64,000 bases of DNA. Source: Symbiodinium natans (taxonomy: Eukaryota; Sar; Dinophyceae; Suessiales; Symbiodiniaceae). The notes below the pieces were generated by a model. It saw nothing but the letters and a program-made list of their open reading frames with translations, had not been told where the DNA came from and ran no database searches. The DNA lies in contig CAJNDS010002113.1 of the NCBI GenBank assembly GCA_905221605.1, positions 281,001 to 345,000 of the forward strand, given 5' to 3'. Shown here piece after piece: positions 12,061-22,413 of this stretch (positions within the stretch are counted from its first letter, which is position 1; each line of letters begins with the position of its first letter). The position numbers were made by a program, and so were the translations under genes.

Positions 12061-13819
12061 GGTTTAGGGTTGAGGGTTGAGGGTTGAGGGTTTAGGTGCC
12101 CAATGGTTGCACCTGGATGCAGCGATAGGACCTTCATTGAAAATGAGAGTCAAATAAGGGCTTAATAATTCCAAATAAGCCATCATAAGCCCTAATAAGG
12201 AACCCGAAACCCTAAACCCTTACACCCCCCTCCCTTCCACCCAGGTATCTTGTGAACGGGTATATTGCATAGTTGGGGTAGTTGGGGCTCTTCTGGCTGT
12301 CTAGGGCTGGTGTTGGGGTTGAGGGCCTAAGGTTGTTGGTTCTGTAGAGGCTTGGGGCTTAGGTAGAGGCCCGGGTTTAGATCTCCAGAGCCGTTAACCC
12401 CTGCATTCAACCACCCTTAAGCCCTTAAAGCCTCAAGTCCTTAGGCGATTGAGACCAACAAGACCCCTAGGAAGTCCGTGCTCAGCGAGCGTGCGGACCT
12501 CTTCGAGTTCGCGGGGGATACCATCGAGCTGACTGAGGTGCTTTAGGTAGAGGAGAATTAAGGTTTTTCGGGTTTAGGGTTTAGGGTTCCGGGAATCCGA
12601 TGCCCTAAGCCCAAAACCCCAAGCCCCCAAGAAGAAACAGCCAAGCTCCTGAGAGTTGAGGCGAAGGGCTTGGGGGGGCATGTGTTAGGTTTTCGGGTGT
12701 TTGTCAATGACCGAAAACAGGGCTCATTAAACCCTTAGCCCTAAGCCCTAAACCCTAAACCCCAAACCCTAAACCCTAAACCCTAAACCCTAAACCCTAA
12801 ACCCTAAACCCTAAACCCTAAAACCCTAAACCCTAAACCCTAAACCCTGAACTCTAAACCCTACTCCCTACACCCTAAACCCTAAACCCTATAAACCCTA
12901 TAAACCCCCAAAACTCTAAACCACGCCACCGGCTGCAGGCAGCGCAGATGATGAATCCCACAGATGGCTTACCAGTGCCCTACTTGCATTCGACTCTTCA
13001 GGGTTCGTAGGGTTTAGGGTTTAGGGTTTAGGGTTTAGGGTTTAGGGTTTAGGGTTTAGGTTTTGGGTTTGCATGTTTTTGGAGTTGTGGAGTGGTGGCC
13101 TGAGGCAAAAGGTTTTTGGGGCGGTCGAGGGTTGTTTCATGTGGTTGCGTTTTGAGGTTTCGGGTTTATGTTGAGGAATACTATGAACATATAATGTATA
13201 TATATATATATATATAAAATATTATACATATATATATATATATATATATTTCTGTTTATATTTATATGTATATGTATATGTATATCTATATCTGTATCTG
13301 TATCTATATCTATATCTATATCTATATCTATATCTATAAGCATATTTATATCTATATTTATTTATTTTTGTATTCATATTCAGATTCATATTTATATTCA
13401 TATTTGTATTTATACTTATATGTATATATGTATTTATATTCACATTTGTATTTATATTTCTATTTATATTTATCTGTATACTTATAATCATATCCAATTT
13501 TCATTGTTTTATTGATACATTTATATGTACATACACACCAGTCTCCCCTCCAAAGCTGGCGGGGCCCTGCAATCGCCGCTCATCACGGGAAGCTCAGCCG
13601 TTCGCCCTATGGTTGAATGCATCCTTGGGTCTCTGGGTACATCGCATCTGGCTCGGTGGCCAGTCGGATCCACCCCAAGCCCCTCGTTGCTCTGCGAAAC
13701 CCAACCGGTTTCGTACTTCCTCTACCTTCACTAACACTGTAAACCCACGCCCCAAAGGGCAAAGCCCCAAAGTACCCAAACCTGCCTTGTCTACTCCGAC
13801 ATCAGACACCCCTTCTTAG
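11289..13819 (+). CDS. Predicted five-exon gene, unknown function
   Basis: Exons 11289-11378 ([20 protein letters not shown]), 11869-11955 ([20 protein letters not shown]), 12445-12537 ([20 protein letters not shown]), 12939-13002 ([20 protein letters not shown]) and 13542-13819 (stop TGA-type end at 13817) agree in phase and sum to 204 codons. All joins use AG acceptors and GT donors. Introns show TTTAGGG near the start and CCCTAAA near the end; the last contains an AT-rich microsatellite. The last exon has a second long open frame, so its reading is provisional. No domain recognised. Confidence 0.45.
11528..11577. repeat. Imperfect palindrome (hairpin)
   Basis: AAGCCCCTCACCACC on the left pairs with GGTGGAGGGGCTT on the right around an AT-rich loop (TAATACTATTAATACTC). 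It lies in the intron between exons 11289-11378 and 11869-11955. It looks like a very short inverted-repeat element; no second copy seen. Confidence 0.7.
13195..13530. repeat. TA / TATATC / TATTTATA microsatellite block
   Basis: (TA)n at about 13197-13250, then (TATATG/TATATC)n and (ATATTTAT)n tracts. ORFs made only of Tyr/Ile/Met or Asn/Ile are translated microsatellite. Lies in the intron before the exon at 13542. Confidence 0.9.
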
Positions 13820-14162
13820 CCTCCCCGTCCCAACAGGCCAACATCCTCACAGCCGACGGTGGGCTGATGGAGGATGACCGGGGGGGCTATTGGGGGCAGA
13901 GAGTCGGGTCCAGGATGGTTCTCCTTACAGTTATTCATGCGTATGGGGACACTAGCACAAACACAAACCCTGCCTCACGCAACGAAAGTTTCATGATGCG
14001 CGCCCCAGGAGTGGGATGCCAGCAAGGGGGAAGAGGCAGCGGCATGATGTAGTGATCTCTTTCGGAGGTGTGACACCAATGCCCAGGCCTTAGGTTCAAA
14101 AGGGAGTCAAGCTTAGAGTTCAGGCTGCCCCCCGCCCCCCCCCCCCCCCCCAACTCGTCAAG
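13820..14162. other. Gap between gene models
   Basis: Mixed sequence with a G-rich ORF at 13867-14052 that ends before a long poly-C run (14129-14150). That run may serve as a pyrimidine tract for the acceptor at 14161-14162. No firm exon. Confidence 0.4.
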
Positions 14163-14489
14163 AAATCTAAGCCCGAAGTCCCACAAGAGATGGACCGTCA
14201 TGTTGAGGGAGTTTCGGCTTCAGCGGTGATGGGCGTCTAGGGTCCCCAGCAGGGTGATGCCGTCGTGATCGACGCAGCGCCCGGCGAAGCGCCACGAGCT
14301 GTGGGGCAGGCGGCTGGTTGATTTGGAATGTAACACAGGAGGCGAAGCCACTGCCAATAATATCCCCTCCGACTCCTTCAGTACAGTGACAAGGTAAAAC
14401 ACCCAAATTGTATTGATGGAGAAGCTCTGAGGCATGGCAGGCGGAAGGGAGCAAGCAAAGCTCCCTCGAAAGACTGCCCTAGACCCTAG
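14163..14489 (+). CDS. Predicted compact gene 3' end with very short introns
   Basis: Exons 14163-14210 (KSKPEVPQEMDRHVEG), 14250-14316 (QGDAVVIDAAPGEAPRAVGQ), 14339-14393 (GEATANNIPSDSFSTVT) and 14441-14489 (stop at 14487) chain in phase. The implied introns are 39, 22 and 47 nt, all GT-AG; the 22-nt one is shorter than any I would accept without RNA support. A competing minus-strand ORF (14220-14435) is also open, so strand is not fully settled. Function unknown. Confidence 0.38.
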
Positions 14490-14818
14490 ACCCTAGACTC
14501 TAAACCCCAAACCCATTCAACCCTAAACCCTTAACCCCAAACGCTAAACCCAAGCAATTCTAAGTCCTTAGCCAGACCCTCAGCAGCAAGCAGGGCTTCG
14601 GGCCAATGTTTGGGTTTGGGGTTTACCTGGGTGCCATGGAAGATACCTTGTGAAAAATCAATAGGACATCTAGAAACAGAGGAAACCCTAAACCCTTAGC
14701 CCTGAGCCCTGAGCCCTGAGCCCTAAGTAAGTCCCAAGCCCTCGGCCCTAAACCCTAAACCCAAAACCCAAAACCCTAAACCCTAAACCCTAAACCCTAA
14801 ATTCTGCGGAGTGTCAAG

Positions 14819-15625
14819 TCAGGTGGCCCCAGGTCGACCCCAGAAGAGACAGACCCGAAGTAGCCAGGAGCTCGGATCGTGGGTGTTCAGGGTTTTTATG
14901 GCTGATGGTTCAGGGTCCAGGGTCTTGGGGTCAGGGTTTATAGTTTCGGGGTCAAACCTGAGATAAAGAATCCCCAAAAACTGAAACGCCCATTCCAAAC
15001 CCTAAAGGATAAACCCTGAAGCCTTTTTGTACTTAGGTCACTGGGAAACCGCGCCTATATAGGCGTTGTGACACTCTTCTGACGCCCCAGGTTTATGAAA
15101 CAATTCACCCCTCTGACTGAAGAGCGTGTGGCTTGCAGGCTTGCGAAAAAACGCTAAACCCTAAACCCCAAACCCAAAAAAAACACCTAAACACCTAAAC
15201 CCCTAAACCCTAAACCCTAAACCCTAAACTCTAAACCCTAAACCCTAAACCCTATACCCTAAACCCTAGACCCTAAACCCTAAACCCCAAGTCATACGGG
15301 TTTCTCTTCAGATTGCAAGGGGGCTAAGGTCAAGAGCTTGGGCGCACCATCCTGTGGGGCCCCCCTGAGTCTTGCCTAGCCCTGCAAGTTGCACCCTGGT
15401 TCTTGGGCAAGCTCCCAAAAGCCCTAACCCTAAACCCTACACCCTACACCCTACACCCTAAACCCTAAACCCTAAACCCGAAACCCTAAACCCTAAACCC
15501 TAAACCCTAAACCCGAAACCCTAAACCCTAAACCCTAAACCCTAAACCCTAAACCCTAAACCCTGCACACGCCGAGGTACTTACAGCCCGCCCGGCAAGG
15601 GCAAGGGCAAAGGCTGCGGGCCTGG
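14819..15625 (+). CDS. Candidate exons between arrays, unlinked
   Basis: Islands at about 14819-14890 (two open frames), 15312-15368 (after the strong acceptor TTTCTCTTCAG, reading IARGLRSRAWAHHPVGPP then TGA) and 15577-15625 (TYSPPGKGKGKGCGP, donor GG|GTGTGC). Each sits after a CCCTAAA array. Their phases do not connect, and alternative frames are open. The Gly/Lys/Pro composition of the last resembles low-complexity RNA-binding tails but is not diagnostic. Confidence 0.28.
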
Positions 15626-15661
15626 GTGTGCTGAGGTTTTTTCAGGTTTCGGGTTTAGGCT

Positions 15662-15772
15662 CTTGGTACCCCAGTGGTGCCCTTTACCCTTTTTTTTGGT
15701 TCTGGGTTCCCTAATAAAATAGCCAACTCAAAACGGGTGCCCTGATTATCATATGGCCACTGGGCTACCAAG
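15662..15772. mobile_element. TIR element family A, copy 1 (~111 bp)
   Basis: Ends CTTGGTACCCCAGTGG and CCACTGGGCTACCAAG form an imperfect terminal inverted repeat. A second copy at 29837-29948 shares nearly the whole length, including GGTTCCCT near the middle and ATTATCATATGG near the right end. The size and inverted ends suggest a non-autonomous DNA element (MITE or introner type). It carries no ORF. Confidence 0.85.
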
Positions 15773-15879
15773 GGTTTTTGAGTTTTAGGGGTCCATCTTC
15801 CCATGCTGAGCTTGTAGGGTTTGTGGCTGCTCAGGGCCGGGATCCCTCGAAGGTGGCTTAATATAGGGGCCCTTAATAA

Positions 15880-15920
15880 TTAGAAAAAAAAAATATATAT
15901 ATATATATACATATATATAC

Positions 15921-15952
<32 letters not shown>

Positions 15953-16120
15953 GGGGGGGGGGGGGGGGGCGGTTATTATAGTATAATTCTACAGGGACCC
16001 TAAGGCAATAAAGGGAATAGCTAGTTACTGTTTAGGGTTCTGGGGGCGGGGGGGGGGGGGGGGGTTACTCTAATAATTCTAAGGGGACCCTGAGGGAAAA
16101 CGATTAATGATTTTTTCCGG
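15880..16120. other. Simple-sequence stretch (A-rich, TA, poly-T, poly-G)
   Basis: A tract, (TA)n, about 14 T, then about 18 G near 15950-15970, and another G run near 16040-16060. No coding signal. Confidence 0.85.
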
Positions 16121-16259
16121 CCCCTATAGTAGGGTTTGGTATCCGGCGTCAAGAAGGGCGGCGAGGAAATTCCATGGCTTCGGGCAGGCTAAGGGTTGGT
16201 TGGGACTCCCAAACTCGTGCCCATAAGGCTGCACCTTAGGCGGGCTCTTATTTTTTGCG

Positions 16260-17200
16260 ATGCCGAAGAAGCGATGTTCAGACGACGACTTTAAGAACCC
16301 TAAACACTTTACACTAGCCTGCAAAGATGTAGGACCTGAGCTCGTGTTGTCGGATCGTGCCGGCCCCCTAAACCCTAAGCCCGACACCCTAAACCCGGAA
16401 CCCACTCCCCCTCAAATCAGGGAAGCACGGCTTCTACTCCGACCTCTTCTGGACTCCTCTCATCGCCCAAGCCCTGGCGATCGAGCGGAAGAAAGACCAC
16501 GAGATGGCCTGGGGACCCAGCATGAATCAAGCACTTCACTTCGGTTTAGGGTTTAGGGTTTAGGGTTTAGGGTTTAGGGTTTAGGGTTTAGGGTTTAGGG
16601 TTTAGGGTTTAGGGTTTAGGGTTCAGGGTTCAGGGTTTAGGGTTTAGGGTTTAGGGTTTAGGGATTGGGGTTTAGGGTTTAGGGTTTAGGGTTTTGGGTT
16701 GAGGGTATAGGGTTTAGGGTTGGGATGTTAGTCCTTCATGGGGATTATGGTACCCCCCCCCCCCTCCCCCTTATGAAGGACTGTTAGTATAAGGGGAACA
16801 TCCCAACACTCAACCCTAAGCCGGCTTCGGGCGGCGACATGCGTATGGCTCCACTTTTTGCCGCCGGACAGTGATACACCTTTTAACCCCACCCAAACCC
16901 CTAAAAGCCCGAAAACCCGACAACCCTCGCAGCCTACAGCGATGAACAACCGTAAACATGAGCCCGAAAACCCTACAACCCTAGCAGGCGAAAGCGATGA
17001 ACAAGCCCTTAAGGCTTAGGGCTAGGGGTTCAGGCTTTTTTCGGGGCATATAGGGTTTAGGCGGCTGCCGAGGTCTTCCGAGGATTGGGGGTTTACAGGG
17101 CTGAGGGTGTACCTGGGGCCAGGTCCGTGCACTCTTCACTGCCATCGAGATGCACAACGGGAAGTGCGTCACACTTTCGCAGCCGCCCGGACCGACTTTG
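16260..17200 (+). CDS. Predicted gene with start codon, unknown function
   Basis: Exon 1 16260-16356 opens with ATG and reads MPKKRCSDDDFKNPKHF. Exon 2 16421-16543 reads KHGFYSDLFWTPLIAQALAI followed by a charged IERKKDHEM segment and ends at G|GTTTAGGG. Exon 3 is 16821-16870 (GFGRRHAYGSTFCRRT). Exon 4, 17123-17200, reads VRALFTAIEMHNGKCVTLSQ and ends at a perfect G|GTAAGT. Phases agree (116 codons, 3' end open). An optional exon at 16988-17013 would need a GC donor. Intron 1 is 64 nt and carries only CCCTAAA; intron 2 carries a long TTTAGGG array and a small TIR element. Confidence 0.5.
16720..16807. mobile_element. TIR element family B, copy in intron (~88 bp)
   Basis: The left end GTTGGGATGTTAGTCCTTCA is matched in inverse by the right end, in pieces: TGAAGGACT and AACATCCCAAC. 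Related sequence lies at about 849-887 (right half only) and 59811-59921. No ORF. Confidence 0.8.
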
Positions 17201-17672
17201 GTAAGTGGAGGGGGTTGAGGGTTTATCCAGGCTTTAGGGTTTTGGGGGGTTTAGGGGGGAAGAGCCAAGGTTTCGAAGGTCGGAGCCAGCCCCAAACCCG
17301 AAGTCTGAGGACCCTAAACCCTAAACCCTAAGCCCTAAGCCCTAAACCCTAAACCCTAAACCCTAAACCCTAAACCCAAAACCCAAAACCCTAAACCCTC
17401 AAGAGAAAATACATAGAAATTGCATGTGGTATCATTATGAATTGCCAAAATTATTTGTCGGAAAAGCTGGCAAGCAGAGTTTGAATAAATGATTCCAAAG
17501 CGCTTGGGAAGCCAAAATGCTCAATTTATTCAAACCTCTGGGGCCTTCCCGCCAAAATTTCCCACGCTATTTGTCTGAACAGCTGACAAGCCGAGTTTGA
17601 GTAAATTAGCCCAAAGCTTCAGAAGGTGCAACTTGGCTGCAAAAGGCCCAAATTGACTTCACAAGGCCTGAA
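17201..17672. other. Intron or intergenic stretch with an imperfect duplication
   Basis: CCCTAAA array at 17311-17398, then about 270 bp in which a segment near 17440-17510 (CCAAAATTATTTGTCGG, then AGAGTTTGAATAAATGATTC) is echoed near 17552-17620. No exon-like island supported. Confidence 0.5.
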
Positions 17673-18040
17673 TTGCTCAAAGTAGCCCCCCCAAACCCCC
17701 AAAATATGGAGGCCCAATTAGGACGGGAGCCCAAATTACGTTCGGGCCCCAAATTAGGCCTCGAGGCCCCGGAAAAGGCCCTGGGAGGCCCCAAAAAAAC
17801 AGGCTCGGAGGACAGGCCCTGGAGGCCCCCAGCAGAGGCGGCAAATTTGGGCGCCCCAAAAAAATCCTTGCCCTCAATTACCCCAAATTACGGGAGGCCC
17901 CAAATGGTTCCGAGAATTAGCTCCCGGGAGGCCCCAAATTACGTCCGCAAGAATTAGAGGCCTTAGGCGCTGAGGCCTAGGCCCAAACCCCCGCCCTCGG
18001 ACCCCAAATTAAGCCCAGGCCCGGGCAAGGAGATTTTGGC
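17673..18040. repeat. Degenerate GGAGGCCCCAAATTAGG repeats, copy 1
   Basis: The phrase GAGGCCCCAAATTA and variants recur many times with irregular spacing. The same phrase recurs at 21739-21850, so the two blocks bracket the array-poor gene island 18.0-21.7 kb. Overlapping ORFs on both strands only reflect this composition. Confidence 0.85.
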
Positions 18041-18984
18041 CCTGGAATTACCCCCCCAGAAAAGCAAAGCTTGCAAACTAGGCCCCAAAGGGCATGGGCT
18101 CCGCATCCCTATCTGCGTTGCCTGGAAGGGCAGGTGGCAGACTGCGGGCCGGACCACTGTTGTTCAAACACCAGCCTCAAAAAGGTTCCCATTTCAGGCC
18201 CCGAACCAAAAACAACATGAGCCTTCTTTCAGAGCTGAAAGAGGTCCAGATTTCAGATCTCAGATGAGCCTGCTTTTCCAAGAGCTCCAACAAAGAAGGT
18301 TCCCATTTCAGGCCGTCGACACGACGTCGAAAATCAGCCGCCGTCAGGCCTCTAGTAAACGTGCGTCGTGCGAGAACCGCGCTCACGTGTGGATCTTGCT
18401 TTGCTCACCAGGCCGCGGCTTCGCACGACGAAGCGCGAGACGGCACATTTTCCTCTATGCATGCGCTGCATTACCGACGCAGCAATTGCTTCACTCGGTT
18501 GCGCTCTGCGCGCCTTCACTGTGGCCGTGCCAGTGCCTACGTGAGAGACGCAAGCCTCACTTTTGTGGACCTTCCTTTCAACGACTTCGAATGTCAGACC
18601 CTCTTGTTTGGACCTCTTTGTTTTCCACCCAACATCGGACTCGCCGGAGACCCGCCCGAGCCCAAACCTCAAAGCATGTGTCCAGTGCAGGGGTTACATG
18701 TGTGTCTCCTTGCCCGTGCTCATTCATGCGTCGCTCCACCTGCAAAGCTTTGGCTATTACACACAGCATCGCATACTTCCTGCAGCCGATTCACTTCCAT
18801 TTGTCCGTCGCAGTCTGGCGCTCAGGCAGTAGCTGGGACGATCCGTGTGCGTCCTGGTGATTGCACCGCCTGTCAGATGGCCTTCTTTGGCTTCGAGGCG
18901 CTCAAATGCGAGCGCGGCCCGGGACCTCAGCTATAAGCGCTTTTTGGCTTACGTGCGACGATTGCCGATGTCGTGCACATGCAG
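18041..18984 (+). CDS. Uncertain coding region, several overlapping open frames
   Basis: GC-rich, non-repetitive and free of telomere arrays. Plus-strand frames are open over 18036-18860 (274 codons) and 18361-18936 (191 codons), which cannot both be real. The phrase GGTTCCCATTTCAGGCC occurs at 18183 and 18298. One frame ends in MAFFGFEALKCERGPGPQL before TAA; another reads DLSYKRFLAYVRRLP near 18928. It probably holds the 5' exons of the gene continuing at 18985, but I cannot fix them. Confidence 0.25.
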
Positions 18985-19638
18985 GTACCAAGCACGGCCG
19001 AGAAGAAGACAAAGATGCGGAACAGAAGCGCATCCGGCGAGCTCTATTGGAGCCACAACCGCGTGAGAACCTCAGGTGTAGAGTGAGTCATGCGGAATTT
19101 CCACAGTCTCCTTTTCTGCTCGGCCAGGCCGCGCGACCGACGCCAGCAAATCCAAGCCGGAGGCCGCCAGGGCCACGGCAGCGGCGCTTGCCAGTCGCAT
19201 TGTGTAGCAGTCGGACCTATTCTGATGTTCGGGTGCAGGCACTTGTGCCGAAGAAGCGGGAGGCACCGTGGTGTGGGGTCGGGTGGAGTTGGAGAGCTGT
19301 GTCATGTGAACCTATGGTGCAGGCGTGGCCGACCTTGCCGCCGTTCGTGCTTCAGGGGATTGCCGAAGACTGCGCGTCTCGCCGGCATGACAGGTACCGC
19401 GTCGCGAGAAACAGCAGGCCAGCTCTGACACGTCTCCGTTAGATTGGTGTGGCTACTCAGTTTTGATTGACAGGTCTGCCTGCAATACAACCTGGCCACG
19501 CATGTGCCGCAGCCAGTGGTCATACAGAGGCACGGCTTCGTTTTAGCGAGATCAATGCACGATGTCAAAGTCTCTGTTTGCCGGGCGGAGGGCCGCCAGC
19601 TTGCCCGAAAACGCCTGCCCCCGAGATTTAGGATCTAA
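18985..19638 (+). CDS. Predicted compact gene 3' part, unknown function
   Basis: Exon 18985-19075 (after ATGCAG) reads TKHGREEDKDAEQKRIRR and ends at CAG|GTGTAG. Exon 19147-19201 continues in phase (KSKPEAARATAAALASRI). Exon 19239-19270 follows after 37 nt (ALVPKKREAP). A final exon starts after GACAG at 19474 and stays open to TAA at 19636, reading VCLQYNLATHVPQPVVIQRH in one frame; another phase-compatible frame is also open to a nearby stop. Charged, Ala-rich composition; no domain recognised. No telomere arrays lie between these exons. Confidence 0.38.
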
Positions 19639-19671
19639 CGTCATGTAGTGGCTTCGCTCCGACACCTCTTG

Positions 19672-19995
19672 TGGGCGGGGTTCCCGCAGCTTGACTCTAA
19701 ACCCAGCCCTCACCGAGATGGGGTTGGATGAGGTGGGGGGAAGATGGGATGGGAAGGCGAGGGGGAGGGTTGGGGGTGTACAATCAGAGGCTGCAGCAAC
19801 GAGCGATGGAGGATCGGATCTTGCAATTGGACAGGTTGGCTCTAATGCGTATGGTCTGGCTGGCTGACAGGAGAAAAAGAAGATGGAGATGATGCTGGAG
19901 GCCCGACACTCTTACTCTTGGGGAGGGTTTGGGGTTTAGGGTAGTCTTTGGGGCAGTAACTGCAGGCTTGACGGTCAACGTGACACTCCCTTACT
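19672..19995 (+). repeat. Duplicated exon-intron cassette, copy A
   Basis: About 320 bp beginning TGTGGGCGGGGTTCCCGCAG is repeated almost exactly at 20338-20663. Differences are few, for example GGCTGGCTGACAG versus GGCTAGCTGACAG. Both copies contain GCAACGAGCGATGGAGGATC, which also resembles the coding exon at 20122-20311. A short TTTAGGG piece sits near the right end. Confidence 0.92.
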
Positions 19996-20026
19996 TACGA
20001 TCCAGTTGTTGTACTGTTGTGGCCAG

Positions 20027-21273
20027 GAACAACAGATTCAATTGGCGGAAGCGCGACGAGCACAACAGGACGCCGACATCGGGGTAGGTCCAGAGTGCAT
20101 GCAGCTGTGAAGCTGCTACAGGGGTCTGTAGCTCGGATCACCTCGGATCCACAGGTTCTGGAAGCGACCTCGCAGCAGCAGCAACGTGCGATGGAGGAGC
20201 GGATCTTGCAGATTGGCTCCAATGCCTATGGTCTGGCAAGCCGCCAGGAGAAGGACCTGCAAATCCAGAACCTTTACTGGACGTGCCAGGCCTGTCACTT
20301 GTTGGGTCAAGGTACGTGACAGCACGTGTTTCGTTTTGTGGGCGGGGTTCCCGCAGCTTGACTCTAAACCCAGCCCTCACCGAGATGGGGTTGGATGAGG
20401 TGGGGGGAAGATGGGATGGGAAGGCGAGGGGGAGGGTTGGGGGTGTACAATCAGAGGCTGCAGCAACGAGCGATGGAGGATCGGATCTTGCAATTGGACA
20501 GGTTGGCTCTAATGCGTATGGTCTGGCTAGCTGACAGGAGAACAAGAAGATGGAGATGATGCTGGAGGCCCGACACTCTTACTCTTGGGGAGGGTTTGGG
20601 GTTTAGGGTAGTCTTTGGGGAAGTAACTGCAGGCTTGACGGTCAACGTGACACTCCCTATCTTACGATCCAGTTGCTGCATCCTCAAGCTGAAAATGATT
20701 TCTGGCCAGGACCATCGTTCGTGTCGTCTCGAATCGCCTGAGAGATGAAGAGGGAGCTGGCGCTTCTAATGGTACGTCAGAGTGTCGGCATAAGGTTCAG
20801 TCAGCATCATCTCATCAGCGCGCGAAGCTGTCCGTATCCGGCGGTCCGACTGTTGGATCGCCTCCTCCGTGGAAGTGCGTGAGGGTGCCAGGTCCAGATT
20901 GCTTGCTGTGGCGGTGCCGGATTGAGAGGTAGAGTGTACTGGCAATGGTGAAGAGAGATTCGAGGAGCGCCTCCATTGCTTGTTCGCGGCTGAGGACTGG
21001 ATAAAGACCTGCCATGGTGTTTGGCAGGGTACAAGCTTGCCCAGGAGGAAACCTCATGAGAGCAAAAGCTTTGCGAGGAGAGGAAGACTTTCTGTGGGTG
21101 CGACGCCTGGTAGTGGGTCAGCTTTTTCCGAGAGAGGGGATCTTGAGCAGGCACAAGGAGTCATCATTATGTCTCCGCTCCATGACCAGGTCTTTGAGGA
21201 CTGCAAGAACTTTGACAGTGGTGCTGACTCTGCTCCTCGTTCGACACCGTCGACGTCTGAAGCAGATGCTTAA
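20027..21273 (+). CDS. Predicted seven-exon gene, helix-rich protein, unknown function
   Basis: Exons 20027-20083 (EQQIQLAEARRAQQDADIG), 20122-20311 (contains QQQQRAMEERILQIGSNAYG), 20455-20501, 20538-20593 (ENKKMEMMLEARHSYSWG), 20710-20771 (TIVRVVSNRLRDEEGAGASN), 20819-20884 (REAVRIRRSDCWIASSVEVR) and 20927-21273 (stop at 21271) keep phase throughout and total 275 codons. Introns are 38, 143, 36, 116, 47 and 42 nt, all GT-AG, and mostly lack telomere arrays. The N-terminal half is Gln/Glu/Arg-rich and probably coiled-coil; the C-terminal exon is Ser/Asp-rich. Start not found. The shortest introns are unproven. Confidence 0.48.
20338..20663 (+). repeat. Duplicated exon-intron cassette, copy B
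   Basis: Second copy of the cassette, 666 bp downstream of copy A. In the gene model below, this copy supplies two small exons (20455-20501 and 20538-20593). The frame most similar to the paralogous exon (QQRAMEDRILQL) differs from the frame that chains in phase, so splicing of this copy is unresolved. Confidence 0.92.
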
Positions 21274-21457
21274 TGATAAAATTCGTGGATAGTTCATCGC
21301 CTGTGCGCCATAGCATCCCAACGAGAGAGGTGAAAAAACAGGTGCTGGTACGGTTGCGGGGCCTCAACGCTGGCGCCGTGCAGTGAGCTCAGAGACGTCA
21401 AGTAGACGTATGTAAGGCCAGCCTCGTGCTTGATGCGGACTGTTTCCGAGGGACTCC

Positions 21458-21775
21458 ATGAAGGTCGCCCACAGAGAGCAAGGCCACTTGCTCATGCCCG
21501 GCAAGCCGCGAGGTTACTCGGCGGCATTGACCGCAAGTATTTGCACGCTTGTTGACGTGAGAATAGAACGCACAGGTCAGTTCATCTTGGTACGAGACGC
21601 CGGAGAAGGAACTGGATTGCTCGAACCTCTGGGCTACATTGGCCAATACTGGGCCGGAGCCTCAAGGCAGTTGGCGAGTCGGTGTGGAAGGCTGCCACGC
21701 ACGGATCTGGGCTCCAGAAGGCAGGGCGAGCCGTGGGTGAGGCCCCAAATGAAGTTTCGGGAGGCCCCATATTAG
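21458..21775 (+). CDS. Predicted two-exon small gene (~92 aa)
   Basis: ATG at 21458 (MKVAHREQGHLLMPGKPRGY) runs to A|GTATTT at 21536. After a 39-nt intron ending CACAG, the frame continues from 21576 (QFILVRDAGEGTGLLEPLGY) to TAG at 21773. The last part overlaps the GGAGGCCCC repeat, so the true C-terminus may differ; a second frame of exon 2 is open to TGA at about 21737. Function unknown. Confidence 0.35.
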   Translation: MKVAHREQGHLLMPGKPRGYSAALTASICTLVDVRIERTGQFILVRDAGEGTGLLEPLGYIGQYWAGASRQLASRCGRLPRTDLGSRRQGEPWVRPQMKFREAPY

Positions 21776-21860
21776 GTCCCCAAATTCGGCCCCGGCCCCA
21801 AATTAGGTGTTGGGAGGCCCCAAATCCGGGAGGGCTTAGGCCCTGGGAGGCCACAATGAA
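21739..21860. repeat. Degenerate GGAGGCCCCAAATTAGG repeats, copy 2
   Basis: Same phrase as 17673-18040 in four or five copies (GGGAGGCCCCATATTAGG, GGCCCCAAATTAGG and similar). Right-hand bracket of the array-poor island. Confidence 0.85.
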
Positions 21861-22002
21861 ATTAAATGTAATTTCCAAAACAGAAACACAGTCAAAACCC
21901 GGTAAAAATCCGGTCAAATCTTTCTGGGGCCCAAACCCTATACAATATCTATAAGCCCTAAGCCCCCCTCAACCCTAAACCCCAAAACCCTAAACCCTAA
22001 AC

Positions 22003-22245
22003 AATTTGGCCGTTTTTGCTGTCTCAATTTGGCCGCTCTATTTGCCGAATTTTCCGCTTCATTTTCCGAATTTGGCAGCTTCATTTCCGAACTTGGCCGC
22101 TTTGTGTTCCGAAGTTCGCGGTTTTTTTGCTGTCTCAGTTTGGCCACTTTATGTTCCGAGTTTGGCCGCTTTCTTTTCCGAGTTTGGCAACTTTAATTTC
22201 CGAGTTTGGCCGCTTTATTTTCCGAATTTGGCCTTTGTTTGCTGT
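22003..22245. repeat. ~22-bp repeat TTTGGCCGCTTTATTTTCCG
   Basis: About ten degenerate copies of CGAGTTTGGCCGCTTTCTTT with varied last positions, plus three copies of TTTTGCTGTCTCA (near 22014, 22128, 22231). Plus-strand ORFs rich in Phe/Trp/Leu here translate the repeat. Confidence 0.88.
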
Positions 22246-22413
22246 CTCAATGTTGTGGGGTTCTCTGGGTGGGTGGGTGTTATATCAGAGCCGGAAATGA
22301 AGCTTTACAATAAAACTGCTCCACCCGGAGTCCGGAGTGCTGAACCCTAAACCCTAAACCCTAAACCCTAAACCCTAAACCCTAAACCCTAAACCCTAAA
22401 CCTTAAAGGCCAG

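Noticed and set aside
13137-13497. Tyr/Ile/Asn-only ORFs on both strands
   Set aside because: Translated TA/TATATC microsatellite; the same applies at 33454-33810, 44380-44746 and 58290-58975.
14220-14435. Minus-strand gene ending in GTLDAHHR
   Set aside because: Attractive frame, but the + strand has four phase-consistent islands ending in a stop over the same bases and all neighbours are +; kept only as a competing reading.
18036-18860. 274-codon single-exon gene
   Set aside because: Overlaps another + frame of 191 codons and has erratic composition; no domain recognised, so it is listed only as an uncertain coding region.
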